Positions 45,172 to 57,471 of a DNA stretch of 64,000 nt are shown here, piece by piece (within the stretch, counting starts at the first letter, position 1; the number at the start of each line of letters is the position of its first letter). A program made the position numbers and the translations under genes. The notes beneath the pieces were generated by a model that saw only the letters and a program-made list of their open reading frames with translations, was not told the origin of the DNA and searched no databases. The stretch comes from Hoplostethus atlanticus (taxonomy: Eukaryota; Chordata; Actinopteri; Trachichthyiformes; Trachichthyidae): positions 186,001 to 250,000 of the forward strand of contig JAXDDX010000222.1 of the NCBI GenBank assembly GCA_034670405.1, given 5' to 3'.

Positions 45172-48100
45172 TCTCACAGACTCAGTAGAGAGCAGGCATC
45201 ACCTCTAATCGCCAACTCCACCAATGGATGATCCACAAACACAGGCACAATTTACACTCACTTGCTACATACTATTAATTGTGTTTGTTGCTGTTATGTT
45301 TTTAAACTATAACTGTAATCATGTAGCATGACTGGAATCGCTGAACAAAGTGGATATATAAGAGGTTGGAGGTCATTTTGAGGTACAGCTGTTTTATTCC
45401 TACAGTAAGTTTGGAGGTGCGATTAAGTCTTCACAAGTCATTCCACGTGTCTGGGAGTTATATCGTTTTCTTATAACATTCAATACCAATCAAACCTCTA
45501 TTTTTGTAACAATTAACAGTATTAGAAAATGGCTAAATTGGTGGATCTTCAGCAAATTTATCAAAGATTATTGTTTCCATGTTTGTTTCAGTTTTTTGTT
45601 TTGTGAGGAAGAGTGGGTCTCAAGCTGCTTGACAATGTGTTTTTGATGTTCACACATCGTAGTCAAATCAGATTTAGTCAACAGTATAGGACTAGTATTT
45701 AAGTTAACCAAAGGTACAAGTGCCATTTAAAGACTATTTTTATCTACTTAGGGCAAAGGTCTGCAATTATTTAACACAAGGGCCTCCATGCTGAGGATGC
45801 CCTACATAATAACCGCACTCCAGTGATGCATTTTAGGTCATTTTCCGTCGCCTAAAAGTAATTGCGTGAATACAACATTCAGTGAATGAATACAATATAT
45901 AAATATATAAGAAATAGTGATGTACTTTCCCCTTAAACAACTACTTGTTAATCATATCAGTTGCACTTACTGCAGAGTGCATCTAAAGGATATGAGGGGC
46001 AACATGCTGAGTGCCACTCATGATCTGTGCACCATCACTACACACTGACCCAATTTGTCCTTGCAATATCATTCAGTTCTTATGAGCCTGGTGTGCTCCT
46101 ATGCAGTACTTAATTGCAAATCTATCCTCACCATCCCCAGTGTATCAATTCATTTTAATTTATCATCACATGCCATATCATCAATCCTGCAGGCAATATT
46201 AGATTAGGATAATGGAATATAGTTCAGTTTATTCGGCCTTCTCCTCTCATAGTGTTGACAGTGTCATGCTTAGCTATTCCAAGTCAAACTAGCTTGATCC
46301 TGTGGCTGACACGCAAAGCCACATGATATGATCTTCTGGCGTTTTCCCTTTTTCTCTTGGCTTTTAGGCCTAGTGATGGTGGGCTAGCTGGTAAAAGGGA
46401 TACGCTAAGTATTTGGGAGATTGGCCTGTAGTTTGCTGGGTTATATGTTCCATGCCATTCCAACACTTTAGCATATAACCACTTTTAACCACTTAAATCT
46501 CTGTGGTGTGTAGACATGGTTTTCACTACTATTTGTCTAGTTATCAACAATACCTTCAGTAATGTCTCTCTAATGGCAAAATTACTTAAGACACCGCACC
46601 TATCTTCCACCCAGAGTCAAGATCTTTCTATCTTTATGGACACTCAGAGGCTAATAAGACTGAAAAGAGGGGACAGACTTTATTTTGAAATTTAACTGGC
46701 AGTATTTACAGACTTGAAACTGAATATATTATTTTAAATACCACAATCTATGACTGAAACTGATTGGCAAGCCACGTTACCCTCCGCTTTCATGTATAAA
46801 GAACCATTAGGGCTTTCCATCCGTTGCAAGGTCGACCAATTCAAATAGCTTTGAAATACAACAAGTAATCTACAGTGTCTGCATATTTCCTAACAAGTCC
46901 AAGTAAAGCAGATTTCAGTATTTGTGAGCTTTTCCTGCCTCTCGTAGCTTTAATAAAGGGAAACACTTTCCTTGAATTACCATTTATAACACACTAATAA
47001 CAACTGATGAACATGTGCGTAGCACATTGATTAATTCAGTCCTTATGTCAGCTTTCATTCAGTGGCATCCAAAATATTTATATTTGTGCCATATTAGTGA
47101 AACAGTGTATTCATTTATTGAGTGAAAATTTGAAATTACCAATTTTAACTGAAAAGAACGCTTAGATTTAGCTATAGAACAATCCCAATGTTTGCAAACA
47201 TTGCCACGCATGCGCACTAACTGGTTGCAGAAAACCATTGCACAATAAAGAAACAAAATCACCCCCATAGCTGACTAGCGAGTTAATCAACTTCATGTCT
47301 TCATGTCTCATAGAGAAACTGCCAGATCCCTTCTCCCTTCCCTCCTGTCAGTAGGTGTGTGACCCAACTAAATGACCAGACATATAAGCGTATCTTATTG
47401 AGACACCTAGTGTATACACTATGGAAAAACTCAAGGCGTACAAGTCATTAGACAAATATAATTATGTGATTTGTGGTCATGTACAAGTCTTACTGCATCT
47501 AGATTTGGTCAGCGATTTGTGTGTACTACCGACCCGACTCTTACCTATGATACATAAAATACCATTAGCTTTCAGGTTGATGGCCTGAAAAAAGCTCCAC
47601 CCTCAATAAAACCTCTTTTCTCCTGCCCCCCCTCCACGGGGAGGTCAGAGGTCAGGGTCAGCTACAGGACAGCACCCTGGAGCTGGTAGGGATTCAGTGT
47701 CTTGCTCAAGGACACTTCAGCAGGGTGGGTGGTTTGAAACCCAGGTCCTCTGCTTGAAGGGTGGCCTTGAAAGATTAGCCCTAGGAAAGCACCACTATTC
47801 TATTTGCACTGGCAATCTAAATTATCGTCGATAGTGAATATAAGGAGTTGAGCAAGACACAATGTGGATATTATTACAAACTAGTGCACTTCTACTCAAT
47901 GCTATGAAACAGCTATACCACTAACTATGGCCAGCACGATACAATTACCCATCAAATACAATTTGGTGCCGTGATCATTAAGTCGAAGTCTGATCAAGCC
48001 CTAATACTAAATTAGAAAGCAATGCCAAACTTCACCACAACGTTCTCTGGTACGCCTATAGGTGCAGCCGCTGTGGTAGAGAGTACGACATCATCAGTTA

Positions 48101-48654
48101 TTTATAGGTTTTCATTTACATCAGACTAAAATGTGAGGAGGAAAAAAAGTGTGATGCATGACAAATAACGATCGGCAAGTTGAGTTAAATGAACTAAATT
48201 GTTTTTGGGGGATGGATGTCTGAAAATGTGGCGGAACGGGCACATGAAGGAGCAGAAATATGGGAATTACTCTGGCTAAAGTGGCTCCCAGATAGCAAAA
48301 GACAGCCCTAAGTCTTGGGTGACCAATGCACGTTGTAAAAAGCACTTCTGTTAGCTCCTCCTAAAGATGTCATTACTGTACAGCATCAAGGTTATGCTGT
48401 TAGCTTAGCAGATATCTCTCTACATATGTCAGTAATGAATGTGTTTGCCATTGCCGCACTATCCAAACTCATTAAAGTAGCACAAGGCGACTTCGCACTT
48501 TGACTGCCACTGAGAGAATTTCTGAGAGTTTGAAGGACTTCATTACCCAGAACTTAGTGTCTAGCGTGGGGTGGAGGTGGTGAAGAGGTTCCAGCTTTCT
48601 CTAGACGGAGCGCTCGCTTACTGCTGTTTAGACACTTTTGGGTTTCACAAGTTT

Positions 48655-48830
48655 CAATTCATCACTTCCTTGTGTGGAGAAGATTTCCCACCAGCAATCA
48701 CACCGATGCCTGGAATGAATTTTGGGAAAAGAGGGTGAATCTACGACATCTGCAGCCCCACTCTGTGATTTAACCTGATAAGACAACTGGATTTTGACAT
48801 CAAAATCTTGCCTAGTGTAGCTTTAAATCA
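48655..48830. mobile_element. Dispersed repeat fragment, copy 2
   Basis: CTTCCTTGTGTGGAGAAGATTT, GATAAGACAACTGGATTTTGACA and GTGTAGCTTTAAAT match 43960-44125. It lies within the presumed megf10 3' UTR. Confidence 0.5.
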
Positions 48831-49688
48831 GTAGTCGGTATTTAGCTTGCGTCAGTGACGAACGCAAACTTGTTCGGTGGGAATGATCGCAATTCCACAG
48901 TAGGACTATTGCGACTTCATCTTGTGTCAAAATGCCGCTTCACAAATGCCGTAACAGTCAACATCCACATAGCACCGAATTAAACCTAATAATCGTTAGA
49001 ATAGGACCCTATGAAATAATGTGCGCCGATGCTAGTAAAACAGTTGCTGATCTTTATTGCTGTGCAATTTAAAGGGCTCAACGTATCTAATAATTGTATG
49101 CTTAAGCTGGACTTTGGCATTGTGAAAGGATCAATGTAACAAGAACAAGTGAAAAGTCATCTAAAACTTCTCATATACGCAGACTTTGCTCAAGAACGTT
49201 TAGCTTTAGAATGATTGTATTGTATGTTTTGTGTTTGTTTCTTTCATTCTTAATGGCCTGAAATAGCAAATCGTCTTAAGCTGTTCCGAACCGGATTTGA
49301 AATGTCTTTGTAAAATAATGTATATAGTTCCAATCGCTTCCAAATGAAGAAGTTGATTTTGACATTGATGTATAAAATGTAAACATCACCTAGTGTCTTA
49401 TGTTGAAAGATTGATTACGAGAACAAATGTGTCCTTGGATGCCCCGTGTGTCCTTTTTGAGCTCCGATTTTATAGACGCAAAAAAAGCTACATATGAAAA
49501 CAACTGGAAAACTTGAGACTTTTGTAGTGATAATACCACTGCTCCACTGATCTCAGATGAAGGCACATTTGTTCCCCAAAGGAAAACACAATGATTTAGC
49601 CACTACCACCACTTGATATTATCAGTTATGCATTTTTTTTTTTGAGTCTTGTTTTACATTATAGTGCTGTTTTGTGCAAATGCTTTTA

Positions 49689-49694
49689 AATAAA
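49689..49694 (+). terminator. megf10: Candidate polyadenylation signal AATAAA of megf10
   Basis: Canonical hexamer TTTTAAATAAAATGAC followed within 20 bp by a GT-containing stretch. It is the last such signal before the transposon block. Confidence 0.4.
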
Positions 49695-49710
49695 ATGACA
49701 TAATGTGATG

Positions 49711-50319
49711 AAACAATTCAGTGTTTTCCTCAAGCTCAGATGTACATATCTGCAGTAACATATTTCAAGAATCGGTGCATACATTCATTGCTATATAATT
49801 TCAGCAAGTTCTCAATGGGAGAAGTTAGCTGCGTGGTTCATGAACTCCGGAATGACTCATACAGACCTAGCCTACATAACCTAACATAGTAACCTAGTGG
49901 GCTACTGTAGTATTACTGTGTTTTGTGGCTGAGCTGGCAATCTCAACATGTTTCTCTGATTCATAATATAAACTATTCTTAATTTGAATCTTAAAAATGA
50001 ATAGGAAAATACCCACTACAGTAGAACGGTCAAAAATGGATGCAAATGACACAGAATTGCCTAATTTTTTGGCCATCCATCTCTCTCGTAGATCATGTTT
50101 TGGAGGTTTGTCTGTTTTTTTTTCTAAAAGAATCTCAAAGACCTGTTAACAATTCCTGATGAGATTTTTACCTGGCACATGTACAATATCAGTTGAATTT
50201 TCCTCATCAGCCTATTTCTGCGGATGCATCTACCGCAGTAATTCCTGCAGGTTCCTCTCTCAGCTTTTCAAAAGGAGTCTTTGCATACCATGACATCTTG
50301 TTCAGATTGAGGTCCTCGT
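49711..50319. other. Spacer, nothing recognised
   Basis: AT-rich intergenic DNA between the presumed megf10 3' end and the first hAT block. I see no gene. Confidence 0.5.
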
Positions 50320-50851
50320 CTTGCATCTTCTGTGGCTCCCCCTGGTGTCTGTAAGTTGCCTCTGTACCCTTTCCTTCTAAGAAGCATAAGCATAAAGACG
50401 CAGAAGCATAAATCAGGCTTTAAGCCCAGCCCTCGCAGTTAATTTTCAAATTGCTGTTTTCCATTTCCCTTCCCCCTGTGAGTAAATAATATAGTAATTC
50501 ATAATTGCATTTTAGTTTAGACTCTTTTGGTCCTCAGTATTTCCCGCTCTCCTCCTTATTTTCTACAGTCTAGGGTATTTACATTGTCTCTGTAGTATTT
50601 AATTTTCTCTGGGCTGATGCTGCATTCATGTGTGCACTTAGTTCTGAGTTTGGAAGTTGGAAATACAACTGGTCACACGTTCAAGTGCTTTTGGCTGGAC
50701 ATATAGACCCTGTAACAAAAGGGTTTTGCTGCCTTTTCAATCTCACAAAACGTGTCTCTTACAGTAGCCACAAACGAATGCGGCGATTCCAGCAGTCCCA
50801 CAGCTGTCGCTAAGTCTATATCACTCTTTTGCAGTGCATCACTGGTCACTT
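50320..50851 (-). repeat. 531-bp direct repeat, copy 1 (hAT C-terminal part)
   Basis: Starts CTTGCATCTTCTGTGG and ends CACTGGTCACTT. It is over 95% identical by eye to 51988-52518. On the minus strand, part of it (about 50851-50690) encodes a transposase-like segment (DALQKSDIDLATAVGLLES) that continues the hAT remnant downstream. Confidence 0.93.
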
Positions 50852-51846
50852 GAAATTTTTAAGTCTCCAATTTATCAAGCTGACTACAGAGCACAGCGCC
50901 CAGCTTCTCATCCTCATCTGATGCCAACATCCCTAAGGCCTCTCTTATTGCGCTGTAGTTTTCTCTCAGAGCTTTTGTAGAGTCGGCTCTACAGCTACAT
51001 CTGGTACTGGAAAGGGATTTTAAGAGTCTTACTGATGCGAATGTCCTTGCTGTTATTGCTGGCCATATCGCTGGCATTGTCATAGCTTTGCCCCGGGCAG
51101 GTTGACCAGGACAGTCCAACCTCAGGTCACAGTGGATCATTTTTATACCTCATTCTGAGACTTGTGCCTGTATGGCTCAAATCCAACAAATCTTTCCACT
51201 ACTTTGCCCTCCTCACTAACAAATCGGAAAATAAATTGGTGTGACAAGTCGGGTGTTGAGTCGACTATTACTGAAAAATAATTGGCATGTTGTAGTTCAG
51301 CTGCAATCGTTTTCTTTATTTTCTCACCCATTAAGCAGATAAACTCCTCACAGACAGTAGAGGATAAGTAGGAGGTTTTCCCTTGACCCTTCTGTCCATA
51401 CTTTTTTGTATGTGTCCCTTTAAAAAGGGATCGAACTGTGCGATAAGCTCTAGTATCCCAACGTAATTTCCATTACTCGAAGTCCGCAAAAGTTCATTGT
51501 CACCGCGGAATGCAAGACCTCTCTCACTTAAAAACTTGATAACAGCAGCAACATGCCTGGACCTGGACCTGAGTCACTGTGTGACTCAAGTGGGGCTAAT
51601 GTTAGCCCCCACAGCCAAGCTAAAGTTAGCTTTGCTGCTGCTAGATTCCGCTGCTAGTGGTGGGGCTCCAACAGTCCCAGTCCCAACTTGTTTACGGATA
51701 AAAAAAACGTGCAATTTTGGGCACATTTTCAATTGTTGAACTTCTTTTTGTTTTTCTTTTAGCACACCCGCAAAGCTCAAGCCTCTCCATTTTGATTCTT
51801 GACTTATGTGAAACCGTAGTGTCACTATACATACCCACGTGGGCAC
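50690..51846 (-). pseudogene. hAT-family transposase, ZMYM1-like, broken
   Basis: On the minus strand, in order: an N-terminal piece (51846-51586, GVLKEKQKEVQQLK), a central piece (51331-51143) with HANYFSVIVDSTPDLSHQFI, typical of the catalytic region of hAT proteins related to ZMYM1/TTF-type zinc-finger transposases, then 51140-50859 and the segment in repeat copy 1. There are stops or frame changes between the pieces. No terminal inverted repeats were identified. Confidence 0.75.
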
Positions 51847-51987
51847 TGAGCAGTTAACTGATAGGGGATCAGGGCATGATGTATGAATTTGTCTTGGAGG
51901 TTGGGAACAAGTTTGTGCCTATGTGAGCCCACCTACCACGATCAATACACCAATCATAACAATACATTTTTCTGTGAAAGCAGAAAG

Positions 51988-52518
51988 CTTGCATCTTCTG
52001 TGGCTCCCCCTGGTGTCTGTAAATTGCCTCTGTACCCTCCCCTTCTAAGAAGCATAAGCATAAAGACGCAGAAGCATAAATCAGGATTTAAGCCCAGCCC
52101 TCGCAGTTAATTTTCAAATTGCTGTTTTCCATTCCCTTCCCCCTGTGAGTAAATAATATAGTAATTAATAATTGCATTTTAGTTTAGACTCTTTTGGTCC
52201 TCAGTATTTCCCGCTCTCCTCCTTATTTTCTACAGTCTAGGGTATTTACATTGTCTCTGTAGTATTTAATTTTCTCTGGGCTGATGCTGCATTCATGTGT
52301 GCGCTTAGTTCTGAGTTTGGAAGTTGGAAATACAACTGGTCACACGTTCAAGTGCTTTTGGCTGGACATATAGACCCTGTAACAAAAGGGTTTTGCTGCC
52401 TTTTCAATCTCACAAAACGTGTCTTTTACAGTAGCCACAAAAGAAGGCGGCGATTCCAGCAGTCCCACAGCTGTCGCTAAGTCTATATCACTCTTTTGCA
52501 GTGTATCACTGGTCACTT
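51988..52518 (-). repeat. 531-bp direct repeat, copy 2
   Basis: Near-identical to 50320-50851. It ends at ...GGTCACTT (52518), where the retroviral LTR begins. In copy 1 the same point is followed by GAAATTTTTAAG instead. Confidence 0.93.
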
Positions 52519-53003
52519 TGTGTTGAATAAATTCAGATATTGACGAAAAGTCTTTGAGTCATGAATTATATATATATATATTTATATATATATATTTATT
52601 AACACAAAATACTGAATTCAGGAGCGATGTACACACAAGGTATGGTATGCAGATCTCTGCCAGAGAGACCTCTGAACAGAGATTATAAAGCTAAGAGAAA
52701 CAAGGGGGGTAGGTTCTAAACATCTGCAAGGTTATTCTAATAGTTTAGTCTGAACAATGTGTGCTGTGTGAAAGTGTCTTGGGCAAGGGCTCTCCAGTGT
52801 CCCTCATGGGACAGGCCTTCCAGTATGGTTTATATGAATCCTGACCTATGTCACACCGGGCACTTAGTCAGTGCATCGTGTCATGTATGAACTTCTGAAC
52901 CAGAACAAAAGACACTTGCACACATGCACACCTCAGTCATGTTACACCTAAAAGCTACACTAAGGATACAAAAATCAACACATGATACATAAATTCTTCC
53001 ACA
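52519..53003 (-). repeat. Retroviral 3' LTR
   Basis: 485 bp bounded by TG...CA (minus strand TGTGGAAGAA ... TTCAACACA), directly after a polypurine tract. It includes a TA-rich run at 52566-52605. The base word next to the LTR on the distal side is ACTT (52515-52518), a candidate 4-bp target duplication whose partner was not found. Confidence 0.82.
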
Positions 53004-53004
53004 G

Positions 53005-53033
53005 TTCCCCCCTTTGATACCATCGGTATCAAA
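53005..53033 (-). promoter_or_regulatory. Polypurine tract with adjacent 9-bp palindrome
   Basis: The minus strand reads CAAAGGGGGGAAC immediately before the LTR, the usual primer for plus-strand DNA synthesis. TTTGATACC / GGTATCAAA (53013-53021, 53025-53033) forms a perfect stem overlapping its upstream edge. Confidence 0.75.
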
Positions 53034-53772
53034 TACATCTGTTCAGCTAAGCTGTTGCCAACCTAGCTGGAGCTAATTACCATTACCCAGGGCTGGAGAC
53101 CCTTTCTATGATTAAGAAATTACATTATACAATGATTAATACTATTAAGTAAAATAAAAATGTTCAAGACAATGGGCACACCTGTAAATCAAAATGGTTA
53201 TACACATCTTCACTTAATCAATTTTTAACAAAAATGTTTGCAACAATCAAAATTAAACATACTCAAAGGTTATGCTATGAGGGATATGGGTGATTGGGTG
53301 TGTTGGAGATGTGTTTCAGATGAGCAATTTGTTTGAGTTAGAGTCGCTTGAACACGATACATTAGGCCAGTCTTCATGTACTGACAAAAGTAGGTTAAAT
53401 GCAAAAGAGATGTGGCATTTATGTTTGAGGGCAAATAATTCCTGTTTATTTGAGTTATCACATACGTCACTATGTGGCGTCGCGGTTCGGTCTGCTCAAA
53501 ATAACAGTGGTGGGGGTGTAACAGTCTGCATCTGTGGTGGGAATAGTTGACACTAGTCCACTCCAATTTAGTTGTTGCCAATCAGCGTAGATGAACGGAA
53601 TTGGTTTCACCATGGGTGCATGAGTGGATAGAGGCATATGCTGGCAGATCCAACATGAATTTAGCTTTTGATTCTGCGCGCATACATTATTTGTGAAGCC
53701 AGATTACCTGCGCCATGAGTTGATCGTCGCACACGGAGTATAGTACTTGATTTAGGGCTATGAGGTGTAGTT

Positions 53773-54812
53773 CAGTGGTTCCCAAACTTTTTCAAACCAA
53801 GGCACCCCTTCATAGTCAATTTCTTTTCACGGCACCCCCCACCCCCCCACCCCCTTTAAGCTAAAAATGACACCATGAATATGTTATAAGAATGTATTTT
53901 AATGAACTGGCATCAATATGAAGTGAAATAAAATAACTTCTTAAAATGAAACATTATTCTCAACCACTCAGCTAATGATAAAAAATAGATGTCAACCATT
54001 TTGATTGACTTGTTTGAACTAAGGCTATATTTGTTGCTGTGTGTGATTTATGCAGATTTACAGATCAATGTTTCACTTAAAATAATAATAAATAATTATG
54101 TTAATTGGTAAAAAATAGAAAAAAGTGCATTTATTTTGCTTTGTTCAAAACGTAAAATAAACCTACTTTTTAAACAAAGAAAGAAAATAACTCCGTATGG
54201 AGCTATCAGGCATTTTAGTGGGAGTGTGAGCCTGCTGTTGAGAGCACAGTCTCTTGATGCAGGGAGAGATTGAAGAGAGCGCAACGCGTAGATCTGACTC
54301 CACTGACAGGCGATGCCTCTTGGTTTTCACGTATGTCAGGGATGAGAAAGCCAGCTCACACAAGTATGATGTTGGGAACGGCAATAGCACACTGATCGCG
54401 CAGTTTGCCAGAGATGGATATTCGTGTCCCACAAGCAGCCAAAACTTGTCCGACGACATTTCTCCAAACTTCAATTTCAAAGTGCGATCCATTTTCAGTT
54501 CTGCAAGTTCTTCCTGGGCTTTGATTGTCAACTTCTTTGCTGATTCTGATGATCGGGAGTTGAAAGGATCACGGATCCAGTCATAGTCTTCATTCTTCGA
54601 AGCGGGGAAATAACACTCAAACCTTTCATCGAGCGTTTTCAGATGCGCCGCTATCCCTTTGAATAGGGATGCTGTCTTGCGAGTGGATTTTTATGTGATG
54701 AAACGTTATTAAATAGACACAATAAAATATGGAAATTAACAGATCTTGCGGCACCCCTAGCCAGTCATTACGGCACCCCAGGGTGCCGTGGCACCCACTT
54801 TGGGAACCACTG
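53773..54812 (-). mobile_element. hAT (Charlie-like) element inserted in env
   Basis: Ends CAGTGGTTCCCAAACTTT (53773) and TGGGAACCACTG (54812), with the 8-bp duplication GTGTAGTT on both sides (53765-53772, 54813-54820). Internal TIR-proximal words GGCACCCC / GGGGTGCC mirror each other. It is 1040 bp long and carries only the 3' part of a transposase. Confidence 0.93.
54163..54600 (-). pseudogene. hAT transposase C-terminal (dimerisation) domain
   Basis: Minus-strand frame with FWLLVGHEYPSLANCAISVL and LPFPTSYLCELAFSSLTYVK, the hAT C-terminal dimerisation domain as in Charlie/ZBED5-type proteins. The N-terminal zinc finger and catalytic core are missing, so it cannot be autonomous. Confidence 0.88.
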
Positions 54813-55566
54813 GTGTAGTTGGCGACAATTTGGGAATCTTTTGCGTAAAGAAGTTGCACGTTCCGGCGCCAAAGGGAATGTAATCTGGTGGATGCTTGTT
54901 GCAAACAGGATTCGCCTCTAGCTGTGCTTTGGTGAAACACCAGTAACTCGTAGCTATCAGATCAGTGGCATAGAGTTCTTTAATTGAAATCTCCTGATGA
55001 GTAGCATTACGGACCTTAAAATGTACACGTCTACTGCTAACTGACGACCATGACCATGTGCCTAATCTGGTGCTGGGATCATAAACCCATTTGGGGCTAA
55101 CCTTGCAATCCTCTTTTCTACATCTGGCAATAGGGCAAAACATGGTTATGTGTGTGGTGTATCTTTGTTGGCGGCGCAGAGCGTGCCGCGATGTGTCCTC
55201 GTGAGGGGCGTTGCTCTGGTCCCGCGGTGGTGCCGTTGGCTGGGCACTGCCATCTGTGTGTGTGTAATTATCAGTGTGTGCAGAGACAGTAAGTGAGCTT
55301 GTGTGCTCGTTGGAGTGGCTGTTGTTTAAGTCCTGTCGGGGGACTGCTCCTTCCTCCACAGCCCAGATGACGAGGGCTACACCGATCACGAATAAGGAGA
55401 AGATGACGATGATGCAGTCGGTGGTGCTGTCCTTGCACCCTAGTCGGTTGACGCGCTCTCGTCGTGGGGCGCGAGTCGGCATCTGGTTGCGTGGATCCAT
55501 TCGGGTTTGTCTTCGACCTTTACTGCAGTTCTGGTTGTCAGTAGCACCTGGAATGGTCCTTTCCAC

Positions 55567-56531
55567 CTAGGAGAGAGAAACCCTTTCTAGTGATTTTATC
55601 AACACAAAATCTCCAGGTTTGAACTCATGGGTGGGGTTAGTACCGGGAACTGGTAGGCTATTGGCTACTCTAAGATGGTTCTGTCTTAAAGTGCTGCCTA
55701 AACCCAGTACAAAGTCTGTGAGGTGCTCGCTAGTCCAAATTAGAGTAGCTCTGTGTGGTGGTAATGGCGGGCTGGCTCCTGTGGACATTGGTCTGCCCAT
55801 TAGCACCTCATGTGGGCTGAGACCTGTTGTTCTGTTTGGGGACGATCTGATTGCATAGAGCACCAGAGGAAGGGCCTCTGGCCATTTCAGCCCTGTCTGT
55901 CTGTCTGTTGGACTGTTTTGGTTAGCTTTTCTTTGATCGTTCCATTCATTCTTTCAACCTGACCTGAACTTTGGGGATGGTAGGGCACGTGTAGTTTCCA
56001 GTCTATGCCTAAGACTTTACACATACTCTGAGTGACTTTTGAGGTGAATGGTGTACCTCTGTCACTGTTAATTCCCTGTGGGATTCCAAATCTTGGAATC
56101 ACATCTTTTAGAAGGCACTTAACCACTGTGTTAGCGTCTTCTTTGTGTGTCGGGAATGCTTCAACCCACTTGGAGAACATATCTACAATTACCAGTAGGT
56201 GTTTGAATCCCTGGCAAGGTGGCATATGTACAAAATCTATCTGCATATTTACAAAGGGACCTGATGGAACAGGTAAATGGTCATGTTGGATGTTTGTTCG
56301 TCCTTTGTTATTTTGCGCGCAAATGAGACATGTTTTTACAAGCGACTCTGCTGCGGCGGTGCAAACCACTGTGATCTTATCATATGGGTTATCCCCCGTT
56401 TTGTGCAGGACCGTGCGCGGCACATGCCAACACATGGAGGAGAGATTTAGGACAAACTGGTCTCGTTCCATCAGGGTGGAGCCACAAGCCTGACTTTGAA
56501 GCCTGATTTTGAACAGCCTTTGCGCGACCAC
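55567..56531 (-). pseudogene. Retroviral integrase region of pol
   Basis: The core domain retains the D,D-35-E residues, in MQIDFVHMP, INSDRGTPFTS and HPQSSGQVERMNG, and the two cysteines of the HHCC zinc site (CLICAQ). The C-terminal part continues in another frame (55863-55567), with KPGDFVLIKSL. A further frame change near 55565 separates it from the last pol residues, which overlap the env start. Confidence 0.87.
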
Positions 56532-57460
56532 AAAGCCTTCTCATTGGGCTCACCGCAGTCTTGAAAGATTGCGACATCATTAAGAGAAGGTTGTGGCTGT
56601 GCGGCAGGAGGCTGTTTGGCGAGGGTTTGGAGGACCATGGAGGAAGAGGTAAGTGCCGCTTGTTTGGCAGCGGTGTCTGCCATTGCATTACCTTTTGACA
56701 CGGGATCAGTAGCACCAGTGTGAGCTGCACATTTGACAATGGCCAACTCAGAAGGGACTAGAATAGCCTCAAGAAGATTATTTATGAGCATGTAATGTTG
56801 TATGGGTTTACCAGAGGATGTGACAAAACCACGGAGCTTCCACAACACTCCAAAATCATGTGTGACACCGAATACATATCTGGAATCTGTAAAGATTGTG
56901 GCAGTCTTCCCTTTAGCGAGGATGCAGGCTCTAGTTAAGGCATACAACTCTGCCGCCTGAGCAGACGTGCCGGGTGGAAGGGCATGAGCCTCAATCACAT
57001 CGAATTCCGATACAATAGCATAACCAGCACGGTAATCGCTGTCAGAAAGACGAAAAGAGGATCCATCTGTGTACAGAACAAAGTCAGAATTTGAGATCTG
57101 TGTTTGTTTGAGATCAGGGCGAGGTGATGTAGCTACATCTATCACCATTTCGCAGTCATGCGTATCAGCATCTTCAGACATGCTGGCATACCATAGACTA
57201 CCGGAGAGAGCTTTGAAGAGTAGTAGGCCTGTAATGAGAACCATGTTTTTGGACAAGGATGGCATTGACAAACCCTTTAGCTTCATGCACGTAGAGATGG
57301 AACGGCTGGGTGTAGTCTGGTAACCCAAGTGTAGGTGCTGATAGCAATGCCTGTTTGAGCTGTGTGAATGCGTCATGCATTTCAGGAGACCACACAATGT
57401 CATTGGGGGCATCTGCCATGGTCGAAGCGTGTAGGACAGCGTCCATTGTTCTGTAGTCAT
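56471..57460 (-). pseudogene. Retroviral RNase H region of pol
   Basis: An open frame of about 330 codons. Catalytic acidic residues are visible in VLYTDGSS, AAELYALTRA, IFTDSRYVFG and GNAMADTAAKQ, so the domain itself looks uninterrupted, but it is separated from RT and from integrase by frame changes. Confidence 0.88.
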
Positions 57461-57471
57461 AGATCCAATGT

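Larger units (their letters stand above)
45172..49710 (+). other. megf10: Probable megf10 3' UTR
   Basis: There is no coding signal for 4.5 kb after the stop. AATAAA signals occur near 46952, 47244 and 47604 and at 49689, with a GT-rich stretch after the last (TAATGTGATG). MEGF10 mRNAs in other vertebrates have long 3' UTRs, so the last signal is the likeliest end, but earlier ones may be used. The region contains dispersed repeats at about 47690-47760 (CTTGCTCAAGGACACTTCAG) and 48655-48830. Confidence 0.5.
53050..55566 (-). pseudogene. Retroviral env remnant, interrupted by a hAT element
   Basis: The 5' part (55566-54821) encodes a basic N-terminus (MDPRNQMPTRAPRRERVNR) and a hydrophobic segment (CIIVIFSLFVIGVALVIWAV) near the start, like a long signal anchor. 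A Ser/Thr/Asn-rich region and a Cys-containing region follow. The reading frame is cut by the hAT at 53773-54812. The distal part (53772 to about 53050) keeps a 103-codon open frame (53581-53270) with Cys and N-glycosylation-like sites, but I cannot align a fusion peptide or transmembrane subunit. Confidence 0.6.
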
